In this document: positions 46,085 through 53,768 of the stretch, piece by piece
Layout of the letters: every line of letters starts with the position of its first letter
Numbering within the stretch: the first letter of the stretch is position 1
Assembly: GCF_007990225.1 (NCBI RefSeq)
Contig: NZ_BJWF01000014.1
Location: forward strand, 1 to 61,050
DNA: 61,050 nt
Origin: Enterococcus villorum
GTDB taxonomy: Bacteria; Bacillota; Bacilli; Lactobacillales; Enterococcaceae
Direction of reading: 5' to 3'
The notes under the pieces: generated by a model
Databases searched by the model: none
Seen by the model: only the letters and a program-made list of their open reading frames with translations
What the model was told of the DNA's origin: nothing
Program-made: the position numbers and the translations under genes

Positions 46085-48229
46085 TTGCGTACTTTAAAAG
46101 TACTATTGTATGGAGATATCGATCTGAACTTTATGGATGGTTCAGCGGTTTGGCTTATCTCTATGGCACAGATGCTTACACAAAATCAAAACATTGAAGT
46201 AGATTTATTAATTAAGGCACCAAGAAAACAAAAGTATCTCATTGAATCATTAGATGGTATCCCAAATTTACATTTGATTGAGCCATATGCGAAAAAAGAA
46301 CGTTATCCGTTTATTCCAAGCAATCGATTAGATGTTGAAACAGCTGTTAAAATTATGGATCATTTGAACCAAGAAAATAACTACCATTTGGTGATTATTC
46401 GTGGACAAAATTTAGCATTGGAATTGTCCAAAGTCTCTTCTTTAAAAGAAAAAACAGTTCCTTATATTACCGATTTTCGTCATGATAAAAAGGAATCCAC
46501 AAGCGAAGAAAGACGAAATTTAACTTATATTTACGATGAATTTCAACATATTTTTCTACAAACGAAAGAAACAAAACGTGCGTTTGAGAAGTTATTGAAA
46601 GTCGATGGCCATAAAGTGGTTCTGTTATCTCCGATGGTTCCAAACGTTGAAGAGACACCTCAATTTCAAAATAAAAACAACCAATTGGTTTATGCTGGTA
46701 AATTTCATGAGGATTGGCATACAGAAGAAATTATTCAAGCAGCAATCCATATGAAAGAGCAACAAAAAGACATCAATTTTCTAATCATTGGCGATAAATT
46801 TCAGGATCGATTAAGAGAAAAAGAAAACGTTTTGCGAATACGAAAACAATTAAATGAACTAGAAAATATCAACTGGTTAGGTGCAGTTTCTAGAAAAAGA
46901 TCACAAGAATTGATTAAAGAGTCAGATATTGGTATTGCTTGGCGAAGTGCTTATATAGACAACGATGAAAGTGTCGAATTGTCTTGCAAATTATTAGAAT
47001 ATGCTCGTATAGGGAAACCAGCGATTTTAAGAAAAACCAAAATGCACGTGGAATTACTAGGAGAAGATTATCCACTTTATGCGAATACGCCAGAAGAATT
47101 TGAAGAAAAAGTATTTTTAGCGACAACTGATGATGCCATATATATAGAAAGTGCTCGGCAAATGTTTGAGGCTGTTCATAATTATACGTATCAAGCTTCT
47201 TATAATCGTTTACATGACTTTTTGTGGTCTCATCAAAAAGACAAGAAAAAAATTGTCTTTGCGGGTCATGACTTAAAATTTGCCCGCATGCTCATCAACT
47301 ATTTTGAATCAAAAGAAGATTATGAAGTAAGAATTGATCAATGGGAAAATCATACGAAACACGATGAAGATCATAGTAAAAAATGTGTGGAATGGGCAGA
47401 TATTGTTTTTTGTGAATGGGGCTTAGGAAATGCGCAATGGTATTCCCAACATAAAAAGAAACAGCAAAAATTGATTGTTCGCTTGCACTTCCAAGAAAAA
47501 GATCTTGCTTATCCAAGAAAATTCAACATGGAAAATATTGATAAAATTATTGTAATTACTGCTTATATGTTTGAAGAATTTGCCCGAATATTTGGCATTC
47601 CTAGACACAAAATGATTTATATTGATAATTTAGTTGATACCAAAGAGTTAACGACACAAAAAACTAAAGATAGTAGCTTAAATCTAGGGATATTAGGTAT
47701 CTTACCTGCAAGAAAAAGACTTGATTTAGCAGTGGATGTCTTTGAAAAACTATGGGAGAAAGACAATCGTTATAAATTATTCGTCAAAGGGAAATTACCT
47801 CAAGAATTGCCGTGGCTAATGGGTAGAAAAAAAGAGAAGGAATACTATGATCAGTTATTCAATCGCATCAATTCAGCACCTTGGCGAAAAAATATCATCT
47901 TTGAAAAGCATGGTTCAGATATTGCGGATTGGTTTAAAAAGATCGGTTATCTACTTTCAACAAGTGACTATGAAGGATCTCACGTAGCGGTTTCAGAGGC
48001 AATGGCCTCAGGAACAGTTCCTATTATTCGTAATTGGAAAGGGGCAGAGACCATCTATCCAGGAGAATTTATTCAACCAACGATTGAAAAAATGGTGGAA
48101 AAAATTGAAGAAGTTGTTCCTACAAAAGAATATAGAGAAAAATTAAAAACATTTGCGGATCATAAATTTTCTAAAGAAGAAATCTGTGATGAAATCGAAA
48201 CATTAATCGAAACTTTATATAAGAGATAA
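46085..48229 (+). CDS. Tandem double GT-B glycosyltransferase
   Basis: 714 residues, TTG start after AAAGGGGAG. Two complete GT-B-like units in one chain: residues about 1-380 (YGDIDLNFMDGSAVWLISMAQML ... LVYAGKFHEDWHTEEIIQAA ... ESVELSCKLLEYARIGKPAILRK) and about 385-714 (KKKIVFAGHDLKFARMLINYFE ... LGILGILPARKRLDLAVDVFEKL ... STSDYEGSHVAVSEAMASGTVPIIRNWKGAETIYP). The second unit keeps the EGSHVAVSEAMASG donor-site motif. A fused pair suggests addition of two sugars or a repeating disaccharide. It has the same length as the preceding gene but no sequence relation that I can see. Confidence 0.82.
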   Translation: MRTLKVLLYGDIDLNFMDGSAVWLISMAQMLTQNQNIEVDLLIKAPRKQKYLIESLDGIPNLHLIEPYAKKERYPFIPSNRLDVETAVKIMDHLNQENNYHLVIIRGQNLALELSKVSSLKEKTVPYITDFRHDKKESTSEERRNLTYIYDEFQHIFLQTKETKRAFEKLLKVDGHKVVLLSPMVPNVEETPQFQNKNNQLVYAGKFHEDWHTEEIIQAAIHMKEQQKDINFLIIGDKFQDRLREKENVLRIRKQLNELENINWLGAVSRKRSQELIKESDIGIAWRSAYIDNDESVELSCKLLEYARIGKPAILRKTKMHVELLGEDYPLYANTPEEFEEKVFLATTDDAIYIESARQMFEAVHNYTYQASYNRLHDFLWSHQKDKKKIVFAGHDLKFARMLINYFESKEDYEVRIDQWENHTKHDEDHSKKCVEWADIVFCEWGLGNAQWYSQHKKKQQKLIVRLHFQEKDLAYPRKFNMENIDKIIVITAYMFEEFARIFGIPRHKMIYIDNLVDTKELTTQKTKDSSLNLGILGILPARKRLDLAVDVFEKLWEKDNRYKLFVKGKLPQELPWLMGRKKEKEYYDQLFNRINSAPWRKNIIFEKHGSDIADWFKKIGYLLSTSDYEGSHVAVSEAMASGTVPIIRNWKGAETIYPGEFIQPTIEKMVEKIEEVVPTKEYREKLKTFADHKFSKEEICDEIETLIETLYKR

Positions 48230-48259
48230 TCCCATATGATTTTTAGGAAGTGATTAATA

Positions 48260-49069
48260 GTGAATAATGTATGGGACAAAATAGAAAAAAAAATAAAATC
48301 CTATCGAACGATTTATTACCTCTCAAAGTTTGAAAAAAGGAATATTTATAGTGGATTTAGAATTGGTTTATTATGGGATTTTTTAAATCCATTGATTCAA
48401 ATTATGATTTATTACTTTGTTTTTAATATTCGATTAGGAAGTGATCGGTTTTTAAGTGACAATATTCCCTATATTTTTTGGTTAATTGGTGGATTAATTC
48501 CGTGGTTATTTATGAATGCAACCATTGTCCAAGGTTCAAAAAGTATGTTGCAAAAAATCAGTTTAGCTACACGAGTAGGATTTCCTAGTAAAGTATTGCC
48601 AATGATCACTTTATACACTAATCTTAGTCGATTTTTGTTAATGTTACTAATTTTTACAGGGTTGCTTATTATCAATCAGGTACCTCTTACTTTGTATATT
48701 CTTCAGTTGTTTTACTACATTCCATTTATGATATTTTTTTTATACAGTCTGACTTTATTACTTTCAATACTCACGATCATTTTTAGAGATATGACAAATA
48801 TTATCTCATCTATGATGAAAATATTGTTTTATATGTCTGGAATTACTGTAGTGATTAATAGTAAGGAAAACGGATTAATCGATCAAATTTTAGCACTAAA
48901 CCCCATTAATTACTTTATAGAAGGAATAAGACATTCATTCTTGTCAACAAATTTATTTTATGAAAATAAAGGGTTGATGCTATTTATGATAACCAGTACT
49001 TTGCTTATTTATTTAACAGGAATCTTACTTTATAAAAAATATCAAGAAAAATTATTTGAATATTTGTAA
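48260..49069 (+). CDS. ABC-2 type polysaccharide exporter permease (TagG/Wzm-like)
   Basis: 269 residues, GTG start. Six membrane helices: a cytoplasmic N-terminus with LSKFEKRNIYSGFRIGLLWDFLNPLIQIMIYYFVF, then VQGSKSMLQKISLATRVGFPSKVLP, IFRDMTNIISSMMKILFYMSGI and NPINYFIEGIRHSFL, motifs shared by TagG, RfbA and Wzm. Forms the channel for export of an undecaprenyl-linked glycan. It needs the ATPase encoded immediately downstream, which is damaged here. Confidence 0.9.
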   Translation: MNNVWDKIEKKIKSYRTIYYLSKFEKRNIYSGFRIGLLWDFLNPLIQIMIYYFVFNIRLGSDRFLSDNIPYIFWLIGGLIPWLFMNATIVQGSKSMLQKISLATRVGFPSKVLPMITLYTNLSRFLLMLLIFTGLLIINQVPLTLYILQLFYYIPFMIFFLYSLTLLLSILTIIFRDMTNIISSMMKILFYMSGITVVINSKENGLIDQILALNPINYFIEGIRHSFLSTNLFYENKGLMLFMITSTLLIYLTGILLYKKYQEKLFEYL

Positions 49070-49083
49070 AAGGAGGAATTCTT

Positions 49084-49949
49084 ACGGTCACGATTAAACA
49101 TGTGTATAAATACTTTCAAGTGTCTGAAGAAGAAAAGTTCAAATCAGCAAAAAGTAGAATGAAAAAAAAAAATACTTCTGTGCACTTAATAACATTAATT
49201 TAGAAATCAAAAATGGCAGTTTCATCGGGATTATTGGCTTAAATGGTTCTGGCAAATCAACCTTGTCCAATGTATTAGCTGGCATTTTAACCCCTGATTA
49301 TGGGGAAGTATCCATTGATGGTACTATTTCTTTATTAGGTGTGTCCGCTGGATTAAACCCTAACTTAACAGGTAGAGACAATATTTATCAAAAATGTTTG
49401 TATTTAGGTTATTCCATCAGACAAATTAAAAGAATAGAAAAGCAAATTATTGAATTTGCTGAAATCAATGGATTTATTGATGAACCGGTCAAAAATTACT
49501 CAGCTGGGATGAAAGCACGCTTAGGTTTTGCGATTGCCATACAAAATACACCGAATGTACTGATCATCGATGAAGCATTATCTGTCGGTGATGCCAACTT
49601 TTATGGGAAATGTCTGAATGAGATTAATCGTTTAAACCAATTAGGTTCTACGATTATCTTTATCAGTCATTCACTAGCTCAAATTGAAGCAGTCTGTCAA
49701 GAAACAATCTGGATTCATGAAGGAAAAATTAAGCAAAGAGGCGCTACAGCAAAAGTTATAAAAGCCTATAAATTATATGTCGCAGAATATAAAAAAAATA
49801 GACAAAAACTTTCGAAGCGTTTATATGAAAAAGCCGAGATAAAAAAACGTCCCCAAAAGGGCGTGAAAAAAGTAGAACAGTTTGTTTTAGGTAGTAGTTA
49901 TCTCCTATTACTGATTCTTTTACTTTATTCGCTGTCTATTATTTTTTAA
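49084..49949 (+). pseudogene. ABC exporter ATPase (TagH/Wzt-like), frameshifted and lacking a normal start
   Basis: AGGAGG is 7 bases before ACG (49084), the expected start position; the first in-frame alternative is GTG 49102. The frame reads TVTIKHVYKYFQVSEEEKF ... SRMKKK to an A11 run (49162-49172), then leaves the family frame and stops at 49201. One more A would give KYFCALNNINLEIKNG and continue to the real stop at 49947: Walker [25 protein letters not shown], signature NYSAGMKARLGFAIA, Walker B VLIIDEALSVGD, H-loop ISHSL, and a short C-terminal hydrophobic tail. Pseudogene, slippage-decoded gene or sequencing error cannot be separated from sequence alone. Confidence 0.82.
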
Positions 49950-49965
49950 AGAAGGAAGGAAAGCA

Positions 49966-51072
49966 ATGAAAAAAATAATGTTTGTTTTTGGAACAAGACC
50001 AGAAGCAATAAAAATGGCACCTGTTATTAATGAAATTAAAAAAAACAAACGATTTAACTTAGTGAATGTAATTACAGCACAGCATAGAGAAATGCTGGAT
50101 CAAGTCATTGATTATTTTGATATTCCAGTACATTATGACTTAAATATTATGACTAAAAATCAGACGTTATCTTTGATTACTGCTTTAGTCATTGAGCGTT
50201 TAGAAGAAGTCATTGTATACGAAAAACCAGATATGATCGTGGTACATGGGGATACCACTACTACAATGGCTGCAAGCCTCGTAGGATTTTATAATCATAT
50301 ACCAATTGCTCACGTTGAAGCAGGGTTAAGGACAAATGACTTATATTCACCATTTCCAGAAGAATTCAATCGAACTTTGGTGGATAAAATTTCAACGTTA
50401 CATTTTGCTCCAACCAGTCGTTCAAAAGAGAATCTTTTGGAGGAAAAAATTGATTCTCAAAAAATATCTATTACAGGAAATACCTCGATTGATGCGCTAG
50501 ATTTAACCATTACTGAGGATTATCATCATCCAGTATTAGATCAAGTGAATCCGCAAAATCAATTTATTTTATTAACTACTCATCGTCGAGAAAATTTTGG
50601 TGATACACTAACTTCAATTTTTCAAGTAGTTCTTGATATCGTTAATAAGTACCAAACAATTGAATTTATCTTCCCTGTTCATCCGAATCCACGTGTTAGT
50701 GAATTGGCTTACCAAATGTTGGGAAATCAAGAAAGAATCCATCTCATTGATCCACTGAATGTATTTGACTTTCATAACATTGCCAAAAGAAGCTTTATTA
50801 TTATGAGTGATTCAGGCGGTGTTCAAGAAGAAGGACCTTCTTTTGATAAGCCTATTTTAGTCTTGCGTGATGTCACAGAACGACCAGAAGGAGTGGAAGC
50901 AGGAGCTTTAAAACTTGTAGGATCAGATAAACAAAAGATAATGACCGAATTAGAAAGATTGATTAATGATCAGGACTACTATCAGAAAATTTCTTCTGTT
51001 AAAAATCCGTATGGAGATGGAAAAGCCTCCCAAAGAATTATCGAAACGATTGAAGCTTATTTTGATCAATAA
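49966..51072 (+). CDS. wecB: UDP-N-acetylglucosamine 2-epimerase (non-hydrolysing)
   Basis: 368 residues after GAAGGAAAGC. Interconverts UDP-GlcNAc and UDP-ManNAc. FGTRPEAIKMAPVI, TAQHREMLDQVIDYFDI, VVHGDTTTTMAASLVGFYNHIPIAHVEAGLRTNDLYSPFPEEFNR, TTHRRENFG, FPVHPNP and SDSGGVQEEGPSFDKPILVLRDVTERPE are all diagnostic. With WecC (39830) it supplies UDP-ManNAcA, so the exported glycan probably contains ManNAcA. Other enterococcal wall polymers may also draw on UDP-ManNAc. Confidence 0.95.
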   Translation: MKKIMFVFGTRPEAIKMAPVINEIKKNKRFNLVNVITAQHREMLDQVIDYFDIPVHYDLNIMTKNQTLSLITALVIERLEEVIVYEKPDMIVVHGDTTTTMAASLVGFYNHIPIAHVEAGLRTNDLYSPFPEEFNRTLVDKISTLHFAPTSRSKENLLEEKIDSQKISITGNTSIDALDLTITEDYHHPVLDQVNPQNQFILLTTHRRENFGDTLTSIFQVVLDIVNKYQTIEFIFPVHPNPRVSELAYQMLGNQERIHLIDPLNVFDFHNIAKRSFIIMSDSGGVQEEGPSFDKPILVLRDVTERPEGVEAGALKLVGSDKQKIMTELERLINDQDYYQKISSVKNPYGDGKASQRIIETIEAYFDQ

Positions 51073-51115
51073 GATCAAAATAAGCGATAAATAGATATAA
51101 AAAGAAGCCTCCTTA

Positions 51116-52201
51116 TTGTTAATTAATAGAAGAAAATTGGCGGTGAGTGTTATTCTTAAAATTGATCAAGAATTATTGGATAATCAAAAATTAAAAATCG
51201 AGTTTCATTTACAAACAGATAAAGAGAAAAAATATGAATATAGTTATTACGTTTATCGAGATGGCAAGGTGACATATAGAAAAGATAAATATAGCTTGCT
51301 CATTCCAAATTACTGTGAATGTCTTGAAATTCCTCTTGTTTTTAGTGGAGCTTATCGAGTGTTGATTTTTCTAAAAGAAGATGGAAAAGTCATACAAAAA
51401 ATCAGTACGACAGAAAGAGTCTATGATGCGAGAAAAGCAACAGAGATTTTCACAACATTTGAGAATGAGAAAGTCTTTTTCCATGATATTCCAATTAAAT
51501 ACATGTTTGAAAAACATAATCAATCCAACCAATTAGCAATTGTTTTCTCGGGAATCTATAAAGATGAATTTCGAGGAATAAAAGATGCAGCAAAATATAA
51601 TTATATTCGAACGTTAGAACCAATAAAAATCAACAAACTTTTTATTTTGGATAATTATTTTGGAAAGTTCTGTTATTATTTAGGAGAAGATGGCAACAGT
51701 CTTTATGAATCGGCCACTTTAGCTTTGATAACTAAGATCATGAACCAATTAAATGTGCCAAAAGAAAATGTTCTGACGATCGGTTCAAGTAAAGGTGGGA
51801 CAGCAGCCTTATATTTTGGACTTAAGTATGGCTATCAGCATATTATTGTGGGCGCACCTCAAATTTTTCCTGGAAAATATTTAAAAAATATTTTGAGTAA
51901 GCGGTCGACATTTATTTCTAAACGATTATTTGAAATTATCAATGAAGAAGAACCCTTTAGTTTTGAACGGTTTAATCGATTAATTACGAATGAGTTAATC
52001 ATGTGTGATCATAAACCAAATATCTCTATTCATATCGGTTCAGGAGATACCTTGTATCAAACGGATATTCTTCCTTTTCAAAAATTATGTATCAAACAAG
52101 GAATCAATCCATTCATTGAAGTGAGTGATTATTCAGATCACGGATTAACAGGAACATATTTCTCTCCTTTCTTGCTTCAACGTTTGGATAAATTATTATA
52201 A
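51116..52201 (+). CDS. Alpha/beta-hydrolase-fold protein, XcbB/CpsF-like
   Basis: About 361 residues; the TTG start at 51116 has only a weak ribosome site, so the true start is uncertain. N-terminal 130 residues are beta-rich (IEFHLQTDKEKKYEYSYYVYRDG). The second part carries a nucleophile-elbow motif, LTIGSSKGGTAALYFGLKYGYQHIIVGAPQI, a later IHIGSGDTLYQTD and DYSDHGLTG, giving a plausible Ser-Asp-His triad. Proteins with this elbow occur in capsule loci (XcbB/CpsF) and as Asp2-like acetyltransferase relatives. Possible role: O-acetylation or other tailoring of the glycan. Last gene of the locus. Confidence 0.7.
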   Translation: MLINRRKLAVSVILKIDQELLDNQKLKIEFHLQTDKEKKYEYSYYVYRDGKVTYRKDKYSLLIPNYCECLEIPLVFSGAYRVLIFLKEDGKVIQKISTTERVYDARKATEIFTTFENEKVFFHDIPIKYMFEKHNQSNQLAIVFSGIYKDEFRGIKDAAKYNYIRTLEPIKINKLFILDNYFGKFCYYLGEDGNSLYESATLALITKIMNQLNVPKENVLTIGSSKGGTAALYFGLKYGYQHIIVGAPQIFPGKYLKNILSKRSTFISKRLFEIINEEEPFSFERFNRLITNELIMCDHKPNISIHIGSGDTLYQTDILPFQKLCIKQGINPFIEVSDYSDHGLTGTYFSPFLLQRLDKLL

Positions 52202-52221
52202 ATTTTTAAAAGCTATTTAAT

Positions 52222-52285
52222 GAGACTAAGGACACATCGATGAAGGCTATAGGCCTCACGGTGTGTCCTTGGTCTCTAATTTCTT
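52222..52285 (+). terminator. Terminator of the polysaccharide locus
   Basis: GAGACTAAGGACACA pairs with TGTGTCCTTGGTCTC (one G-T pair), then a T-rich tail. Convergent with the next gene. Confidence 0.78.
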
Positions 52286-52318
52286 TATTTTGTACTATAA
52301 AAAAATAGAATACTAAAT

Positions 52319-52810
52319 TTACTTACCTACAAGTTCACTTCCATCGATTTGAACCATTGGAGTAATGACTGAATAATTAGTATCAACAATGTAATAATAT
52401 TTCGCATTTGGATAAGTATTAATATCAAAACATGCTTCTAATGTTGTTGTGTCACGTTGGGGGTTATCTAAAAGTAGCATATCTATTTTAGTAGCAGTAT
52501 TTTCCTCAAATACCGGACTGTCTGAACTATACAAGTAGTAACCAACTTTTACACCTAGTTCATTATGGTTCTTTGTTTTTGTTGCTACTAATTTATTATC
52601 GACTATAGATAATGATGTGATTGTTTCCCCCAAAGTATCACTACTTAAATTTTTATATGAAATGGTAGTATCTTTATTTGTATCTGCTACTAATTCAGTA
52701 GATGATTTCTCTGAGGGATTGACATCAGCAATTACATTGGTTGATGTTAATAAAGTTTGAGTTAACGTTCCAGTAAGCATAAATAATGTGAATAATCGTT
52801 TTTTTAACAT
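52319..52810 (-). CDS. Small secreted protein of unknown function
   Basis: 163 residues from ATG 52810 with AGGAGAG 6 bases upstream (an upstream ATG has no ribosome site). Signal peptide LKKRLFTLFMLTGTLTQTLL with cleavage probably after VIA. The mature part starts with a Ser/Thr-rich linker, then a beta-rich stretch (LSIVDNKLVATKTKNHNELGVKVGYYLYSS), an acidic helix and a C-terminal NAKYYYIVDTNYSVITP. One Cys. No anchor motif, so released or held non-covalently. I do not recognise it. Monocistronic. Confidence 0.65.
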   Translation of the reverse strand: MLKKRLFTLFMLTGTLTQTLLTSTNVIADVNPSEKSSTELVADTNKDTTISYKNLSSDTLGETITSLSIVDNKLVATKTKNHNELGVKVGYYLYSSDSPVFEENTATKIDMLLLDNPQRDTTTLEACFDINTYPNAKYYYIVDTNYSVITPMVQIDGSELVGK

Positions 52811-52904
52811 TGTATCTCTCCTAAAATTTTTTATTGGGAATTTCATTTTTAAAATAACTAATTTTATTGGTTGTTAACCTCCTTTTTTTAATATAGTGGA
52901 ATAT

Positions 52905-52918
52905 TCATTAGCTAATGA
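52905..52918. promoter_or_regulatory. 14-bp perfect palindrome upstream of the small secreted protein
   Basis: TCATTAGCTAATGA, about 95 bases upstream of the start codon. Possible operator. The surrounding 52811-53086 is AT-rich, with no gene seen. Confidence 0.3.
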
Positions 52919-53086
52919 GTACGCCATTATATTAAACTAAAATCTCAATAAAGTGTGTTCTAATATTGGTTTTTTTTAAGTGGAAAATATTATAAAAATA
53001 ACTTTTTATATATTTTTTTAAATTTTGAGATCAAATAATAGAATTATATTCTTCACCCTTGCTTTTTATCATTAAATTTAACTGAT

Positions 53087-53169
53087 TTAGGCAGAAGTCG
53101 CCCATCCACTATAGGTGGGTGAGACATGTCGTTTTTTCGAGTGATCAAAGAACATTCGAAAAAACGACA
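53087..53169. repeat. GGCAGAAGTCG hairpin, second copy, plus 14-bp inverted repeat
   Basis: TTAGGCAGAAGTCG (53087-53100) leads into a CCAC/GTGG-based hairpin, as at 30098. Directly after it, TGTCGTTTTTTCGA (53127-53140) and TCGAAAAAACGACA (53156-53169) form perfect 14-bp arms. The first part looks like an IS605-family right end or orphan TnpB guide-RNA scaffold. The sequence to 53400 contains only a short frame (SRIRHIKDGQTVIEKNDRTK, ending at 53426) that may be the tail of a lost gene. Confidence 0.4.
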
Positions 53170-53405
53170 GATTGCTTGATACAAAACAGCCTTTTTATGA
53201 TTTCTTGTCATAAATGCTTTTGCCTCAACCTTATTCGTTGAATGACACAAACGTGACTGGTACCTTTGAATAGTTACAGCACGAGGAAAAGAAAATGAAG
53301 AGCTTACGATTGTAGCAAAAAGCTTGATTACAGAAAAAATTAACAAGTCGTATTCGTCATATCAAAGATGGACAAACAGTTATTGAAAAAAATGATCGTA
53401 CAAAA

Positions 53406-53511
53406 AAACTAGTCAAGCTGAATTGATCCATAGATCGATTCAGCTCGACTAGTTTAAAGTTAGACTGGGACAATCATCAATTTTTTCTGATGACTGTCCC
53501 AGTGTTTTTTT
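53406..53511. terminator. Two consecutive strong hairpins, the second with T run
   Basis: First, a near-perfect inverted repeat at 53406-53455 (ACTAGTC-AGCTGAAT-GATC and complement). Second, ACTGGGACAATCATCA (53464-53479) pairs with TGATGACTGTCCCAGT (53488-53503) and is followed by T7, a standard terminator. No intact gene precedes them, so they may mark the end of a lost gene. 53512-53768 is otherwise empty apart from an open frame upstream of the hydrolase start. Confidence 0.7.
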
Positions 53512-53768
53512 AGGCAATGAACTTAGATTAGAGTGTTAGAGTATGGATAGGAAAATCTGAGAGAATATTTGTGGATATCTCAACATTCATTACCTTAAAA
53601 CAAATTTTAGCAGAAAATAAATAGTGAAATAATTATTTTTATGAATGATTGATCAAAAAAAAATAATGGATGGTAAAAAAAAAACAGTATAATCGCCAAC
53701 ATAACGGAACTAACCGTTTAAAATATTCTTTTCATCACTACTATTTCTATAGGTGGATCCATTTGTGG

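Noticed and set aside
53130-53170. CRISPR-like repeat
   Set aside because: A single inverted repeat; no repeated spacer-repeat units here or anywhere else in the window.
53053-53346. 97-codon minus-strand open frame in the relic region
   Set aside because: It covers two perfect hairpins and the GGCAGAAGTCG repeat, has no ribosome site, and its composition is not protein-like.
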